A stretch of 64,000 nt of DNA from an uncultured Dehalococcoidia bacterium (GCA_958296105.1 OY282441.1:2253800-2317799); one strand, 5' to 3'; shown: positions 1 to 8,278, counted from the first letter of the stretch. The notes: generated by a model from the sequence alone, not told the origin. Program-made: numbers and translations.

Positions 1-2
1 AG

Positions 3-434
3 AATCTGGGCTTCGACGTGACGGTGTTCGACGCCGCCGACTTCGGCGTCCCAACGCTCGGACTGGCATACATAGTTCAGCAAGACACGATAGACGCCAA
101 CCCTGAAACCGTGCGCCGATTCCTGAAGGCAGCGATGAAGGGCATGGAGTTCGCCGCCTCCAACACGGAGGAGACGCTGGACATAGTTCTGAAGTACGCC
201 GAGAACGAAGACCGCGAGCATATGCGCTTCATGCTGTCGGCTGAGCTGGCGGACGCCGTATCAGCGGAGACCGAGCGCAGCGGGCTGGGCTGGATGACAG
301 CCGAGCAGTGGCAGGCGTTCCACGACTCGCTCGTGAAATACGAAGCGCTCTCTGCGCCTGTGGACGTTCGAGAAGCGTTCACGAACGAGTTCATGGAGGA
401 GATATACGAGGATGGCAAGGTGCGCTGGCCGTGA
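3..434 (+). CDS. ABC transporter substrate-binding protein, NMT1/THI5-like (3' part only)
   Basis: The reading frame is open from the first complete codon (base 3) to the stop at 432-434, so the gene starts before the window and only about 143 C-terminal residues are visible. They resemble the second lobe of NMT1/THI5-like periplasmic binding proteins: a VPTLGLAYIV strand, then a helical segment in the style of NPETVRRFLKAAMKG followed by acidic helices. The binding lipoprotein at 13349-14344 has the same architecture. The GTG at base 18 is in frame but is not a plausible start, because the fold is already under way there. The substrate cannot be read from this fragment; pyrimidine precursors, nitrate/sulfonate-like compounds and others are possible. 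Confidence 0.7.
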   Translation, partial: NLGFDVTVFDAADFGVPTLGLAYIVQQDTIDANPETVRRFLKAAMKGMEFAASNTEETLDIVLKYAENEDREHMRFMLSAELADAVSAETERSGLGWMTAEQWQAFHDSLVKYEALSAPVDVREAFTNEFMEEIYEDGKVRWP

Positions 435-487
435 GCGCGCGTCGCCGTACATAAGCGTCCCAGACCACTTCCGCTTTTCCTCCTTGT

Positions 488-496
488 TGCTATAAT
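488..496 (+). promoter_or_regulatory. Extended -10 promoter for the coiled-coil array
   Basis: TGC directly followed by TATAAT is a perfect extended -10 element, lying in the AT-rich gap between the binding-protein gene and the four-copy array. No good -35 is seen, as expected for an extended -10 promoter. The start point would be near base 503, about 77 bases before the first array gene. Confidence 0.5.
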
Positions 497-579
497 TAGC
501 TCGTACTTGGTCTTCGCGGCGTCGAGTTGCGCTTCCACTCGGTTGGCGTCGCTCGATCCCACGTGAGGAGGTATGGCAT

Positions 580-873
580 ATGGAACCAGGAGAGTTGATC
601 GCAGTAGCCGCTATCCTGATCGCGTTCTTCGCTCTCATGTGGCAGATGCACTCTCAGAACGGCAAGCTCGACGCCAAGATAGAAGCGCAGGGCGTCAAGA
701 TCGAAGCGCAGAGCGCAGAGATGAGAGCGCAGAGCGCAGAGATGAGAGCGGAGTTCCGGAGCCTCCGTGAGAGCTTGGAATCCCGCCTCGATCTGGACTC
801 TCGTCTGCGGGCAGTCGAGCGCGAGCAGGCTGCGTCCGGTAGGCGCGAAAGCGAGACATCGACCAAAGACTGA
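580..873 (+). CDS. Small membrane-anchored coiled-coil protein, array copy 1
   Basis: 97 residues. Residues 5-21 form one hydrophobic helix (LIAVAAILIAFFALMWQ), followed by a polar coiled-coil with repeated IEAQ/EMRAQ units, a conserved SLRESLESRLDLDSRL block and a charged disordered tail. There is no signal-peptide cleavage site, so the helix is probably a membrane anchor with the coil in the cytoplasm. The ATG is preceded by GAGGAG at a suitable distance. No known family was recognised. Three diverged copies follow in tandem, which supports real coding: differences among copies keep the frame and the helix-coil-tail layout. It may be an oligomeric scaffold or membrane tether; the function is unknown. 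Confidence 0.65.
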   Translation: MEPGELIAVAAILIAFFALMWQMHSQNGKLDAKIEAQGVKIEAQSAEMRAQSAEMRAEFRSLRESLESRLDLDSRLRAVEREQAASGRRESETSTKD

Positions 874-954
874 TTCCTCACTCATCTTCCAAGTGGGGCT
901 GTGACCGTCCCGCGTGCGGTGTATGAAAAGCGGTGATAAAAGGGGTATGGCATT

Positions 955-1230
955 ATGGGACCATGGGAGTTGATCGTAGCAGCCACTATCCGGATCGCGT
1001 CCTTAGCTCCTATCCTGATCGTGTTCTTCGTTCTCATGTATCAGATGAGGTCTCAGAACCGCAAGCTCGACGCCAAGATAGAAGCGCAGGGCGCAGAGAT
1101 GAGAGCGGAGTTCCGGAGCCTCCGTGAGAGCTTGGAGACCCGCCTCGACCTCGACTCTCGTCTGCGGACAGTCGAGCGCGAGCAGGCTGCGTCCGGTAGG
1201 CGCGCAAGCGAGACCTCGACCGAAGACTGA
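955..1230 (+). CDS. Small membrane-anchored coiled-coil protein, array copy 2
   Basis: 91 residues and the most diverged copy. It opens MGPWELIVAAT instead of MEPGELIAVA and has about six extra residues in the hydrophobic segment, giving a longer membrane helix (residues 5-29). The coil is shortest here, with one IEAQ unit followed directly by EMRAEFRSLRESLE. The C-terminal block is nearly identical to that of the other copies. The GGGGTATGGCATT leader before ATG supplies a weak ribosome site, and the 80-bp spacer before it is shared with the other copies. Its function is unknown; divergence of the helix with conservation of the tail suggests the tail is under stronger constraint. Confidence 0.6.
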   Translation: MGPWELIVAATIRIASLAPILIVFFVLMYQMRSQNRKLDAKIEAQGAEMRAEFRSLRESLETRLDLDSRLRTVEREQAASGRRASETSTED

Positions 1231-1295
1231 TTCCACTTCCCAAGTGGGGCTGTGACCGTCCCGTGTGCGGTGTATGATAAAGAGGGGCATGGCAT

Positions 1296-1601
1296 ATGGA
1301 ACCAGGAGAGTTGATCGCAGTAGCCGCTATCCTGATCGCGTTCTTCGCTCTCATGTGGCAGATGCACTCTCAGAACGGCAAGCTCGACGCCAAGATAGAA
1401 GCGCAGGGCGCAGCGATGAGAGCGCTGAGCGTTGAGATGAGAGCGCAGGACGAGGAGATGAGAGCGGAGATGAGAGCGGAGTTCAGGAGCCTACGTGAGA
1501 GCTTGGAATCCCGCCTCGATCTTGACTCTCGTCTGCGGACAGTCGAGCGCGAGCAGGCTGCGTCCGCTCGGCGCGAAAGCGAGACATCGACCGGAGACTG
1601 A
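1296..1601 (+). CDS. Small membrane-anchored coiled-coil protein, array copy 3
   Basis: 101 residues, the longest copy. The first 30 residues are identical to copy 1 (membrane helix at residues 5-21). The coil has extra units (EMRAL/EMRAQ/EMRAEMRAE), so length varies by heptad-like 7-residue steps plus one 4-residue duplication, all in frame. It ends with the common SRLDLDSRLRTVEREQ segment and a Ser/Thr/Glu-rich tail. The AGGGGCATGGCAT leader before the ATG is the same as for copy 4. Unrecognised family. Confidence 0.65.
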   Translation: MEPGELIAVAAILIAFFALMWQMHSQNGKLDAKIEAQGAAMRALSVEMRAQDEEMRAEMRAEFRSLRESLESRLDLDSRLRTVEREQAASARRESETSTGD

Positions 1602-1666
1602 TTCCACTTCCCAAGTGGGGCTGCGACCGTCCCGCGTGCGGTGTATGATAAAAAGGGGCATGGCAT

Positions 1667-1951
1667 ATGGAACCAGGAGAGTTGATCGTAGTAGCCGCTA
1701 TCCTGATCGCGTTCTTCGCTCTCATGTGGCAGATGCACTCTCAGAACGGCAAGCTCGACGCCAAGATAGAAGCGCAGGGCGCTGAGATGAGAGCGCAGGG
1801 CGCTGAGATGAGAGCGGAGATGAGAGCGGAGTTCAGGAATCTCCGTGAGAGCTTGGAGTCGCGCCTCGATCTGGACTCGCGTCTGCGGACAGTCGAGCGC
1901 GAGCAGGCTGCGGCCGGTCGGCGCGAAAGCGAGACATCGACCGGAGACTGA
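1667..1951 (+). CDS. Small membrane-anchored coiled-coil protein, array copy 4
   Basis: 94 residues. The N-terminal anchor has the same sequence as copies 1 and 3 apart from one Ala/Val change. It carries two EMRAQGA heptads and an EMRAEMRAE step before the conserved RESLESRLDLDSRL block. It is the last copy; the conserved spacer ends shortly after its stop and is followed by the pyrE leader. High similarity to copy 3 points to recent duplication. Function unknown. Confidence 0.65.
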   Translation: MEPGELIVVAAILIAFFALMWQMHSQNGKLDAKIEAQGAEMRAQGAEMRAEMRAEFRNLRESLESRLDLDSRLRTVEREQAAAGRRESETSTGD

Positions 1952-2129
1952 TTCCTTCTCCCATATCCCAAGTAGGGCTTATGCGAAAAACAGCCATGCC
2001 AATATTGCATCGGAAACTTCCCCGCCGTTCGCCCGCCGTGGCGTGGCGCGCGCTGGGCGAGACTGCTTTGCTCGTTGTCGTATCCTTACAGCAGAGACGC
2101 TTATAAGCAGCGTTCCATCGAGGAGTCAC

Positions 2130-2702
2130 ATGCCCAATTCAATAGCAGAGCGGATATTGGATCTGTCCAAGCGGAAGGGCGCGCTGCTGTTCGGTGAATT
2201 CCGGCTCTCCGCTGGAGGAACCAGCAGCTACTACTTCGATGGGCGCGTCCTGTCTCTCGACCCGGAGGGCGGCTATCTGGTGGCGAAGGCGCTTCTGCCG
2301 ATTCTGAAAGAGAGCGGCGCGCGCGCAGTCGCAGGCCCTACGCTCGGCGCTGACCCCATCGTCTCCACCGTGTCGGTCGTCAGCCATCTGGAAGGACATC
2401 CGATCCCCGGCCTGATAGTGCGCGCTGAGACGAAGGGGCATGGCGGCCGCCGCGCCATCGAGGGGCCGATGGACGGGCTTGGTCCGAACGCGCCCGTTGC
2501 CGTGGTGGATGACGCCTGCACCAGCGGGGCAAGCCTGTTTCACGCCATAGACGCCGTGGAGTCAGCCGGGTACGAGGTGGTCGAGGTCTTGGTGATTCTG
2601 GACAGAAACGAAGGCGGCAGCGACGAGATTAGGCGCAGAGGATACTCGTTCCACTCCCTGCTGTCCGCCGACGAGCGGGGACGGATCAGCGCATCGCCTT
2701 GA
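2130..2702 (+). CDS. pyrE: Orotate phosphoribosyltransferase
   Basis: 190 residues. The enzyme joins orotate to PRPP to make OMP in pyrimidine synthesis (cytoplasm). The N-terminal helix with GALLFGEFRLSAGGTSSYYFDGR is typical of OPRT, and the PRPP-binding loop VAVVDDACTSG, with adjacent acidic residues, is at about residues 126-136. The ATG at 2130 was chosen because GAGGAG precedes it and the protein then has family length; the frame is open further upstream but that part overlaps the array. No other pyrimidine genes are adjacent. Confidence 0.93.
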   Translation: MPNSIAERILDLSKRKGALLFGEFRLSAGGTSSYYFDGRVLSLDPEGGYLVAKALLPILKESGARAVAGPTLGADPIVSTVSVVSHLEGHPIPGLIVRAETKGHGGRRAIEGPMDGLGPNAPVAVVDDACTSGASLFHAIDAVESAGYEVVEVLVILDRNEGGSDEIRRRGYSFHSLLSADERGRISASP

Positions 2703-2711
2703 CCCTGTCGT

Positions 2712-3548
2712 TCAGCCCCATACTCCCTGCCAGATTAGGCGAACGCCCAGAATCAGCACGATAGCCAGAAGCATCCGCATCACCCAGATTCCCCCAATCC
2801 GCCCCGAAATCCGCGCTCCGATCTGGCCGCCAGCCACCAGCCCAGCGCCGGCGAACAGCAGCGTCGGAAACCACTCGATGTGACCCAGCGCCCCGTGGGT
2901 TATCGCTCCGATGCTGCCGTATCCAGCCAGCGCAAAGACCGAAGTGGCAGCCGCGATCCGCACCGGGAAGCCGAACGCCATCACCAGTATCGGGGTTCTG
3001 AGAAAGCCGCCGCCCACGCCGAAGAAGCTGGATATGAAGCCCAGCGCCACGTTGAAGGAAGCCGCCAGCGCCTCGTTGAACTCGTAGGCATACTCCCTGC
3101 CGTCTCGGCTCTGGATGCGCCTCTTCCTGACGGTCGCCGCGATCAGGTGTCGAGGACTCCCAGAGCTGACCGCTTCCGGCACGGTCGGCCTGAGCGCGAG
3201 CTGGAGCGCGAGCAAGACGAGAAGCGTCCCGAAAGCCGTCCTGAACAGCTCAGGGGCAACCGCGCCCACTCCCAGCGCGCCGATGACCGCGCCCGGCGCC
3301 GCCGCTGCCGCGAACAGCAGCCCGCTGCGCTGATCGACCACGCCCATTCTGCGGTAAGCCAGCGCAACCGGGATGCTGTTGAGCGCGGTGGTCGCCAGCA
3401 CCGTCCCCGCGATGGTCTCCGGCTCCGAGTCTGACATCATCAGAAGAACGGGGCTGAGTATGAAGCCGCCGCCCGCGCCCACCAAGACTCCATACGCGCC
3501 CGATCCGACGCCTATGAGGGCCATCAGCATCCAGTTCAGATATTCCAA
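2712..3548 (-). CDS. TauE/SafE (TSUP) family membrane transporter
   Basis: 278 residues with about eight hydrophobic segments in two homologous halves. The glycine-rich GVLVGAGGGFILSPVLL motif starts the first half and FFGVGGGFLRTPILV the second, as in TSUP exporters of sulfite, sulfoacetate or other organosulfur anions. The start is a TTG at 3548 with GGAGG just upstream; an ATG at 3530 is the alternative. It lies 19 bases after aroB on the same strand and is probably the last gene of the DUF177-to-aroB operon, a link that says nothing clear about its substrate. Confidence 0.85.
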   Translation of the reverse strand: MEYLNWMLMALIGVGSGAYGVLVGAGGGFILSPVLLMMSDSEPETIAGTVLATTALNSIPVALAYRRMGVVDQRSGLLFAAAAAPGAVIGALGVGAVAPELFRTAFGTLLVLLALQLALRPTVPEAVSSGSPRHLIAATVRKRRIQSRDGREYAYEFNEALAASFNVALGFISSFFGVGGGFLRTPILVMAFGFPVRIAAATSVFALAGYGSIGAITHGALGHIEWFPTLLFAGAGLVAGGQIGARISGRIGGIWVMRMLLAIVLILGVRLIWQGVWG

Positions 3549-3567
3549 CGGCCCTCCGGACGGGCGT

Positions 3568-4668
3568 TCAGCCCATAAGACCGCGCAGAGCTTTGTCTAC
3601 CAGCTCGACGGGCACGTCGTTTCGCGTAGTCGCGCTGCCGATCCCGTCCAGCAGCACCCAGCGGATGGAGCCGCTCGCCGTCTTCTTGTCGGACCTCATC
3701 GCCTCCGAGACACGTCTCGGATCGACGCCTCTGGCATCTAGGGGCAGCCCGTAGGCGCAGAGGACGGAGCGCTGCCGCTCGACCTCCTCCGCAGACATCA
3801 TGCCCATGCCCGCGCCGATGTCCGCCGCGCCCATCATGCCTATGCTCACGGCCTCGCCGTGAAGATACTGGCCGTATTCGGTGGCGGCCTCTATGCCGTG
3901 TCCTATGGTGTGGCCATAGTTGAGCAAGACGCGAATTCCGAGCGTCTCACGCTCGTCTTGCGATACCACGTCCGCCTTGATCGCCACGCTGCGCCGTATG
4001 ACGTCCGTGGCGATCTCCGGCTCCAGCGACTGTATCTCGTCGGGAAGGGTCTCGAAGGTGCGGAGCAGATCTTCGTCCATGATCAGCCCGTGCTTGATCG
4101 CCTCCGCCCACCCGGAGCGCAGCTCCCGATCTGGCAGCGTCTGGAGCGTGGAGACGTCCGCAAGCACGAATTTAGGCTGATAGAACGCCCCCACTAGGTT
4201 CTTGCCGTGCGGCAGATCGACCGCCGTCTTGCCGCCGATAGCGGCGTCCATCATGGCGAGAAGGCTCGTGGGAACTTGGGCGAACGGTATTCCCCGCAGG
4301 TACGTCGCCGCTGCGAACCCGGCTAGATCGCCCACCACTCCGCCGCCCACCGCCAGGATCAGGTGGCCTCGCTCTGCCTTCAGCCCGGCCAGCCACGTGT
4401 AGATATGCTCGGCGGTGGCGAGGGTCTTGCTCCTCTCCCCCGATGGGACTATGAACAGGTGAGTGGGTACGCCGGCCCTCTCCATTGACGATTGCGCTCG
4501 CCGCGCTTGGCTCTGCACGCCGTCGTCTGTGATTATGTACGCGACGGGCGGATCGAGGACGCGCCGAACTCGTTCCCCGAGCTCCTCGATTATGTTCCAC
4601 CCGACCCATAGAGGGTAGTCGCCGGAGGACGCGCGCACCTCGGCTGCCAGATCCGGATCCCGACTCAT
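3568..4668 (-). CDS. aroB: 3-dehydroquinate synthase
   Basis: 366 residues. It converts DAHP to 3-dehydroquinate, the second step of the shikimate pathway, using NAD and a divalent metal. Diagnostic stretches are the nucleotide-binding GGGVVGDLAGFAAATY, the active-site region QVPTSLLAMMDAAIGGKT, the lysine-rich HGKNLVGAFYQP and the metal-site histidines in NYGHTIGHGIE. The ATG overlaps the aroK stop by four bases (ATGA), implying translational coupling. Position in the operon after aroK is the common order. Confidence 0.96.
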   Translation of the reverse strand: MSRDPDLAAEVRASSGDYPLWVGWNIIEELGERVRRVLDPPVAYIITDDGVQSQARRAQSSMERAGVPTHLFIVPSGERSKTLATAEHIYTWLAGLKAERGHLILAVGGGVVGDLAGFAAATYLRGIPFAQVPTSLLAMMDAAIGGKTAVDLPHGKNLVGAFYQPKFVLADVSTLQTLPDRELRSGWAEAIKHGLIMDEDLLRTFETLPDEIQSLEPEIATDVIRRSVAIKADVVSQDERETLGIRVLLNYGHTIGHGIEAATEYGQYLHGEAVSIGMMGAADIGAGMGMMSAEEVERQRSVLCAYGLPLDARGVDPRRVSEAMRSDKKTASGSIRWVLLDGIGSATTRNDVPVELVDKALRGLMG

Positions 4669-5225
4669 GCTGACGCTCCCCTGCGGGCGTTGACCATCTC
4701 GAACCCCCGAACCGCTTCCACCGCCGCTTCCAACGGCGTGAGGAAGTCCGTGTGTACCGTCCAGTGGGCCAGAGTATAGTTGAACTGTCTGAGAGCCTTC
4801 AAGGAATGGATGCGCTCGTGGAGGTCGTCCGACTCCAGCATCGGACGCGCCGCCATGTCTTCACCCTCCTCTGCCTGCTGAATACGCAGGCGGCTCAGCA
4901 GGGTTTCGGGCCTCGCTTCGAGCAGAACGACCACGCCGTTGGCATCCATCACGGAGCGGCTGCGCTCGTCCATGATGACTCCGCCGCCAGTGGATACGAC
5001 TTGACGGCATCCGCGCGCGACTCTTGCCAGCGTCTCCCGCTCTACCCTTCGGAACTCATCCTCACCCCTGCGGCTGAAGATGTCTTCTATAGCCATGCCC
5101 TCGGACGCCACGATTTCGTCATCGGTGTCGACGAATGACCATCCGAGCAGCCGCGCCGCCTCGCGGCCGGTTGTGGTCTTGCCTGTGCCGGAGAATCCGG
5201 TGATGAAAATATTGGAGCGGTTCAT
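4665..5225 (-). CDS. aroK: Shikimate kinase
   Basis: 186 residues. It phosphorylates shikimate with ATP. The P-loop GFSGTGKTT is at residues 9-17, the shikimate-binding DTDDEI follows at about 33-38, and STGGGVIMDE gives the GGG substrate-binding motif. The ATG at 5225 fits the family length; a longer open frame upstream (to 5303) adds an unlikely arginine-rich leader. The 134-bp gap to acpP contains a stem-loop, so aroK-aroB may be partly uncoupled from the upstream genes. Confidence 0.94.
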   Translation of the reverse strand: MNRSNIFITGFSGTGKTTTGREAARLLGWSFVDTDDEIVASEGMAIEDIFSRRGEDEFRRVERETLARVARGCRQVVSTGGGVIMDERSRSVMDANGVVVLLEARPETLLSRLRIQQAEEGEDMAARPMLESDDLHERIHSLKALRQFNYTLAHWTVHTDFLTPLEAAVEAVRGFEMVNARRGASA

Positions 5226-5289
5226 TGGGGAATCACAGCCGCGCCGCAGACCCCGCGCGGGTGGGGAATCTGGACAGCGCGATACCCAA

Positions 5290-5314
5290 CAGGCAGGCCG
5301 CATCGACCTGCCTG
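5290..5314 (-). other. Stem-loop between acpP and aroK
   Basis: CAGGCAGG and CCTGCCTG form a perfect 8-bp stem around a 9-base loop in the acpP-aroK gap. There is no T-run on the minus strand, so it looks more like an RNA processing or stability element than a true terminator. Confidence 0.35.
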
Positions 5315-5359
5315 GGCTGGCGTATCTTGCAGGGGCCGAGGCGGCGCTCGGTATCGAGC

Positions 5360-5620
5360 TTAGTCGTCCCCCACGCCGTTGGCATTCAGATAATCGACCG
5401 CCTGCTGGACGGTCTGGATGCCCTCGGCGTCCTCGTCCGATATCTCCAGCGTGACCTCGTCGGTCGAGAACTCCTCCTCGAAAGCCATGATAAGCTCCAC
5501 AAGGTCGAGGGAGTCCGCGTTGAGGTCTTCGGTGAACGAGGCGTCGGCGACGACCTCGGACTCATCTACGCTGAGCTTTTCGGCCACCACTTCCTGTACT
5601 CGCTCCATTAAAGTTGCCAC
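5360..5620 (-). CDS. acpP: Acyl carrier protein
   Basis: 86 residues, strongly acidic four-helix protein that carries growing acyl chains on a phosphopantetheine arm. The attachment serine is Ser37 in the [10 protein letters not shown] motif. The start is GTG at 5620: GGAGG lies eight bases before it, inside the last codons of nusB, whereas the alternative ATG at 5608 has only a poor site. The coding start directly follows the nusB stop, so translation is probably coupled. It is in the same operon as fabD. Confidence 0.95.
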   Translation of the reverse strand: MATLMERVQEVVAEKLSVDESEVVADASFTEDLNADSLDLVELIMAFEEEFSTDEVTLEISDEDAEGIQTVQQAVDYLNANGVGDD

Positions 5621-6139
5621 TTACCATACCTCCGTGTCAGCAGGGGGTCTTCGAGATTGGAAATTCGGATCGACGGATTCGGGGTCTTCGCCAGTCTCCG
5701 ACAAAGCTCGGTGCTTGGCTTCTCTCTTCATCACCGAGCCAAGCACGCCGTTCACGAACCTGGGCGAGCTCTCGGAGCCGAACGCCTTGGCCAGCTCGAC
5801 AGCCTCGTTGATCGCCACCCTTGGGGGGGTCTCACCCCAGATGGATATCTCGTATATCGCCATTCTCAGCAGGTTGCGATCGACTATCGCCATCTGCGAG
5901 ATTGGCCAGCTTGGCGCGAACTCCATGATTATACTATCTATTCCGCGGATATTTTCAAGCACGCCTGCGCTCAGCTGAGCCATGAACGCAGCGGCGGCTT
6001 CCGAGAGATGCCGAGTCTCCCGCTTCTGGCGCAAGACCTCATCGAGCGCATGATCGACCGAGTCGATCTCGCAGAGCGTCTGCAAGACGGCAACGCGCGT
6101 CATGCGCCTAGAGGTGGGTGCGCTGTGTTGGCGGGCCAT
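5621..6139 (-). CDS. nusB: Transcription antitermination factor NusB
   Basis: 172 residues, slightly longer than the usual 140-160 because of a polar C-terminal tail (RRPPADTEVW). NusB binds boxA RNA with NusE/S10 in rRNA antitermination. Family features: the N-terminal RMTRVAVLQTLCEID, the helix IVDRNLLRMAIYEI, and PRVAINEAVELAKAFGSESSPRFVNGVLG near the C terminus. The end of the gene carries the acpP ribosome-binding site. Confidence 0.93.
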   Translation of the reverse strand: MARQHSAPTSRRMTRVAVLQTLCEIDSVDHALDEVLRQKRETRHLSEAAAAFMAQLSAGVLENIRGIDSIIMEFAPSWPISQMAIVDRNLLRMAIYEISIWGETPPRVAINEAVELAKAFGSESSPRFVNGVLGSVMKREAKHRALSETGEDPESVDPNFQSRRPPADTEVW

Positions 6140-6207
6140 TGTGGGACCTTATCCGGCGCGCATCGGCGCGGTTCGAGTGAGATGCCGACGCGGGAGGATA
6201 AGTCTGG

Positions 6208-7167
6208 CTAGTTCCTCCGCAGGCTGATTATCGAATCCAAGTCGGCGACGTTGGATATGTTGGCTCGGCGATTGATGCGCTTGACCATACCCGCGAGCGC
6301 GCGCCCGGGTCCGATCTCCAAGAAGCTGTCGACGCCGGAGCCGACCATATAGTCGATGGTGTCTTTCCACTGGACGGTTGCGCACACCTGCGCCAGAAGC
6401 TCGCTCTTGATATCTTCGGCGGCGGTCACCGGTGCGCCGGTGCAGTTGGCGATTATCGGGACGCGGGAGTCGCTGAACCGCATCCGATCTATAGCCTCGA
6501 TAAGGCCCGCCCTGGCGGGTTCCATCAGGCCGGAGTGGAAGGCGCCGCCGACTCTCAGTCCGATGGCCTTTTTAGCGCCTCTCGCCTCGCACAGGTCCAT
6601 GGCCCTGGCCACTGCCATTCGCTCGCCGCTAATCACGATCTGCTCGCCCGTGTTGACATTGGATATCCAGATGCCGGTCTCTCTTGCGACCTCCTGAAGC
6701 GCCACTTGGTCGAGGCCGATTATGGCAGCCATCGTCCCCGGGTTTTCGTCGCATGCCTCCTGCATCAGCCGGCCGCGCTCCTGCACCAGCAGGGCAGTGT
6801 CGTCGATTGCGAGTACTCCGCCCACCGCGAGAGCGGTGTACTCGCCTAGGCTGTGTCCGGCCATGACTACGGGATTGGGCATGTCTTGCGCGCCGAGCTC
6901 CTGCTCCATCGCCTTCACACATGCGAGGCTGACGGCCAAGATTCCGGGCTGGGCGTTGACGGTCTGCCTGAGATCGTCCTCGGGTCCCTCGAACATCATC
7001 TTCGTCAGCGATCTGCCGAGGGCATCGTCTATCTCCTCGAACACCTCTCTGGCGGCTGGTGAGCTGTCGTACAGCTCCTTTCCCATGCCTACGGCTTGCG
7101 CGCCCTGTCCGGGGAACAGATATGCGACTTCGGGGCCATGGGACTCAGTCTTGAATGTAAGCGTCAT
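6208..7167 (-). CDS. fabD: Malonyl-CoA:ACP transacylase
   Basis: 319 residues. It loads malonyl groups from CoA onto AcpP for fatty-acid elongation. The N-terminal FPGQGAQAVGMG motif, the nucleophile Ser106 in GHSLGEY, and the second catalytic His in GGAFHSGLMEPA are visible. The ATG at 7167 was chosen because GGAG sits nine bases upstream; a TTG 15 bases earlier is an artefact of the open frame. It lies between rpmF and nusB. Confidence 0.96.
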   Translation of the reverse strand: MTLTFKTESHGPEVAYLFPGQGAQAVGMGKELYDSSPAAREVFEEIDDALGRSLTKMMFEGPEDDLRQTVNAQPGILAVSLACVKAMEQELGAQDMPNPVVMAGHSLGEYTALAVGGVLAIDDTALLVQERGRLMQEACDENPGTMAAIIGLDQVALQEVARETGIWISNVNTGEQIVISGERMAVARAMDLCEARGAKKAIGLRVGGAFHSGLMEPARAGLIEAIDRMRFSDSRVPIIANCTGAPVTAAEDIKSELLAQVCATVQWKDTIDYMVGSGVDSFLEIGPGRALAGMVKRINRRANISNVADLDSIISLRRN

Positions 7168-7211
7168 ATTGCAATGCTCCAAGTGGGTGGCTGGGGTTCC
7201 GCTTCAGCGTG

Positions 7212-7403
7212 CTAGGTTAGCGCGGCGTCTTGGAATATGACTTCGCGGCCGTTGTAGTAGCCGCAGCTCGCGCAAACTCGATGGGGCATCCTGGCCTGCT
7301 GGCACTGTGGACATTTGGATAGAGACACGCCCTTTATCGCTGAATGCGCGGAGCGTCCGCCCTTTCGTTTCTTCGAGTGCTTTTTCTTGGGAAGTGGTGG
7401 CAT
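7212..7403 (-). CDS. rpmF: 50S ribosomal protein L32
   Basis: 63 residues. It begins MPPLPKKKHSKKRKGGRSAH, the standard L32 N terminus, and keeps the zinc-binding cysteine pairs C31/C34 and C44/C47. The DUF177-rpmF-fab order is conserved across many bacteria and links ribosome and lipid synthesis. Confidence 0.97.
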   Translation of the reverse strand: MPPLPKKKHSKKRKGGRSAHSAIKGVSLSKCPQCQQARMPHRVCASCGYYNGREVIFQDAALT

Positions 7404-7422
7404 GTAGATCGTCGCTCCCAGG

Positions 7423-7956
7423 CTAATTGGTCTCGGTCGCCCCGGACATCAGTTCGAGCAGCGGCCCCCAGCGCGGATCCACGGGGGCTTCGCACGCGCA
7501 GCGAGTGTGATTGAGGTTCGAGCCGCAAGTCGAACACAGTCCGGAACACTCCTGGCTGCATAGCGGCTTCATCGGAAGCGCCATGATAGCGTACTCCCTA
7601 GCCACTTCAGTTAGATCGAGCGTATGGTTCTCATCTATCAGGTAGTAGTCACTGTCATCTGAGGGCGGCGTGACGCGAGCGCCCGTCAGCGGATTGAGCG
7701 TGGGGATGTACTCCTCCTCCACCTGTAGGAATATGGGGTGGCTGTAAGGGGTGAGGCAGCGGCCGCATTCCGAATCCAGCGTCGAGTGCAGCCCGGCGCT
7801 GACCCAGATGCTCTTGTTGGTTCTGAGCAGGTTGACGGCGCCGTGGATCCTGTTCTTGCCAAAGCTCTCGACGAGCTCGAACGACTCCTCGTCAAGCTCG
7901 TACTCACGGCTGGAGCCGCTTGGTTCCATCAGCAACTGTGAAACGTTGAGCTCCAC
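7423..7956 (-). CDS. DUF177/YceD family protein
   Basis: About 177 residues. The family sits upstream of rpmF and is implicated in 23S rRNA maturation. The C-terminal half holds cysteine pairs (CGRCLTP; CSQECSGLCSTCGSNLNHTRC) that probably bind zinc, followed by DPRWGPLLEL, a family hallmark. The GTG at 7956 was chosen: GAGAGG is six bases upstream and the protein then begins with ELNVSQLL as in homologs. The alternative GTG at 7983 lies only about 16 bases from the predicted transcription start. Confidence 0.9.
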   Translation of the reverse strand: MELNVSQLLMEPSGSSREYELDEESFELVESFGKNRIHGAVNLLRTNKSIWVSAGLHSTLDSECGRCLTPYSHPIFLQVEEEYIPTLNPLTGARVTPPSDDSDYYLIDENHTLDLTEVAREYAIMALPMKPLCSQECSGLCSTCGSNLNHTRCACEAPVDPRWGPLLELMSGATETN

Positions 7957-8005
7957 TCCCAACCTCTCGGCGACAACAGGCACAGATATCCCGCAAATTT
8001 CAACG

Positions 8006-8035
8006 ATTCTAGGAGACCTTCTGATATTGTGTCAA
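8006..8035 (-). promoter_or_regulatory. Sigma70-type promoter of the rpmF-fabD-aroB operon
   Basis: On the minus strand a perfect -35 TTGACA (8030-8035) is followed after 18 bases by -10 TAGAAT (8006-8011). Transcription would start near 7999 and give a leader of about 43 bases to the DUF177 start. This is the best promoter on this strand in the region. Confidence 0.75.
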
Positions 8036-8278
8036 GTTTCACATAGTCGTGAAAAGTCGCAAAATCTGTATCATTTTGACAGGTGCGCCAGCCGAATGCT
8101 CTGTGTGGGCGGTTCACGATTTGCCCAAATTGGAGCGAGGTTCGACCTGTACGAGCGTCTCTCCGTTCGTCACGCGCGCACGGGGAAGCCGGCTCGCCTG
8201 CGATAGCGATACAGGTTCCCCGTCGCGTGATGGCGACCTGTTCCATTGCGGCCGCCCGTCGTGGCATCAAGGGGAAGT

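Larger units (their letters stand above)
560..1951 (+). repeat. Four-unit tandem gene array
   Basis: Four head-to-tail units with gene starts at 580, 955, 1296 and 1667 (steps of 375, 341 and 371 bases). Each unit contains the small coiled-coil gene and a conserved spacer with a CCAAGTGGGGCTG block, a GACCGTCCCG block and a TATGAT/TATGAA box just before the next start. The TATGAT box could act as a -10 for each unit, but no convincing -35 accompanies it. The coding part varies mainly in the number of short coil repeats. Confidence 0.85.

Noticed and set aside
2075-2107. Promoter TTGTCG/TATAAG upstream of pyrE
   Set aside because: The spacer would be 21 bases, too long for a sigma70 promoter.
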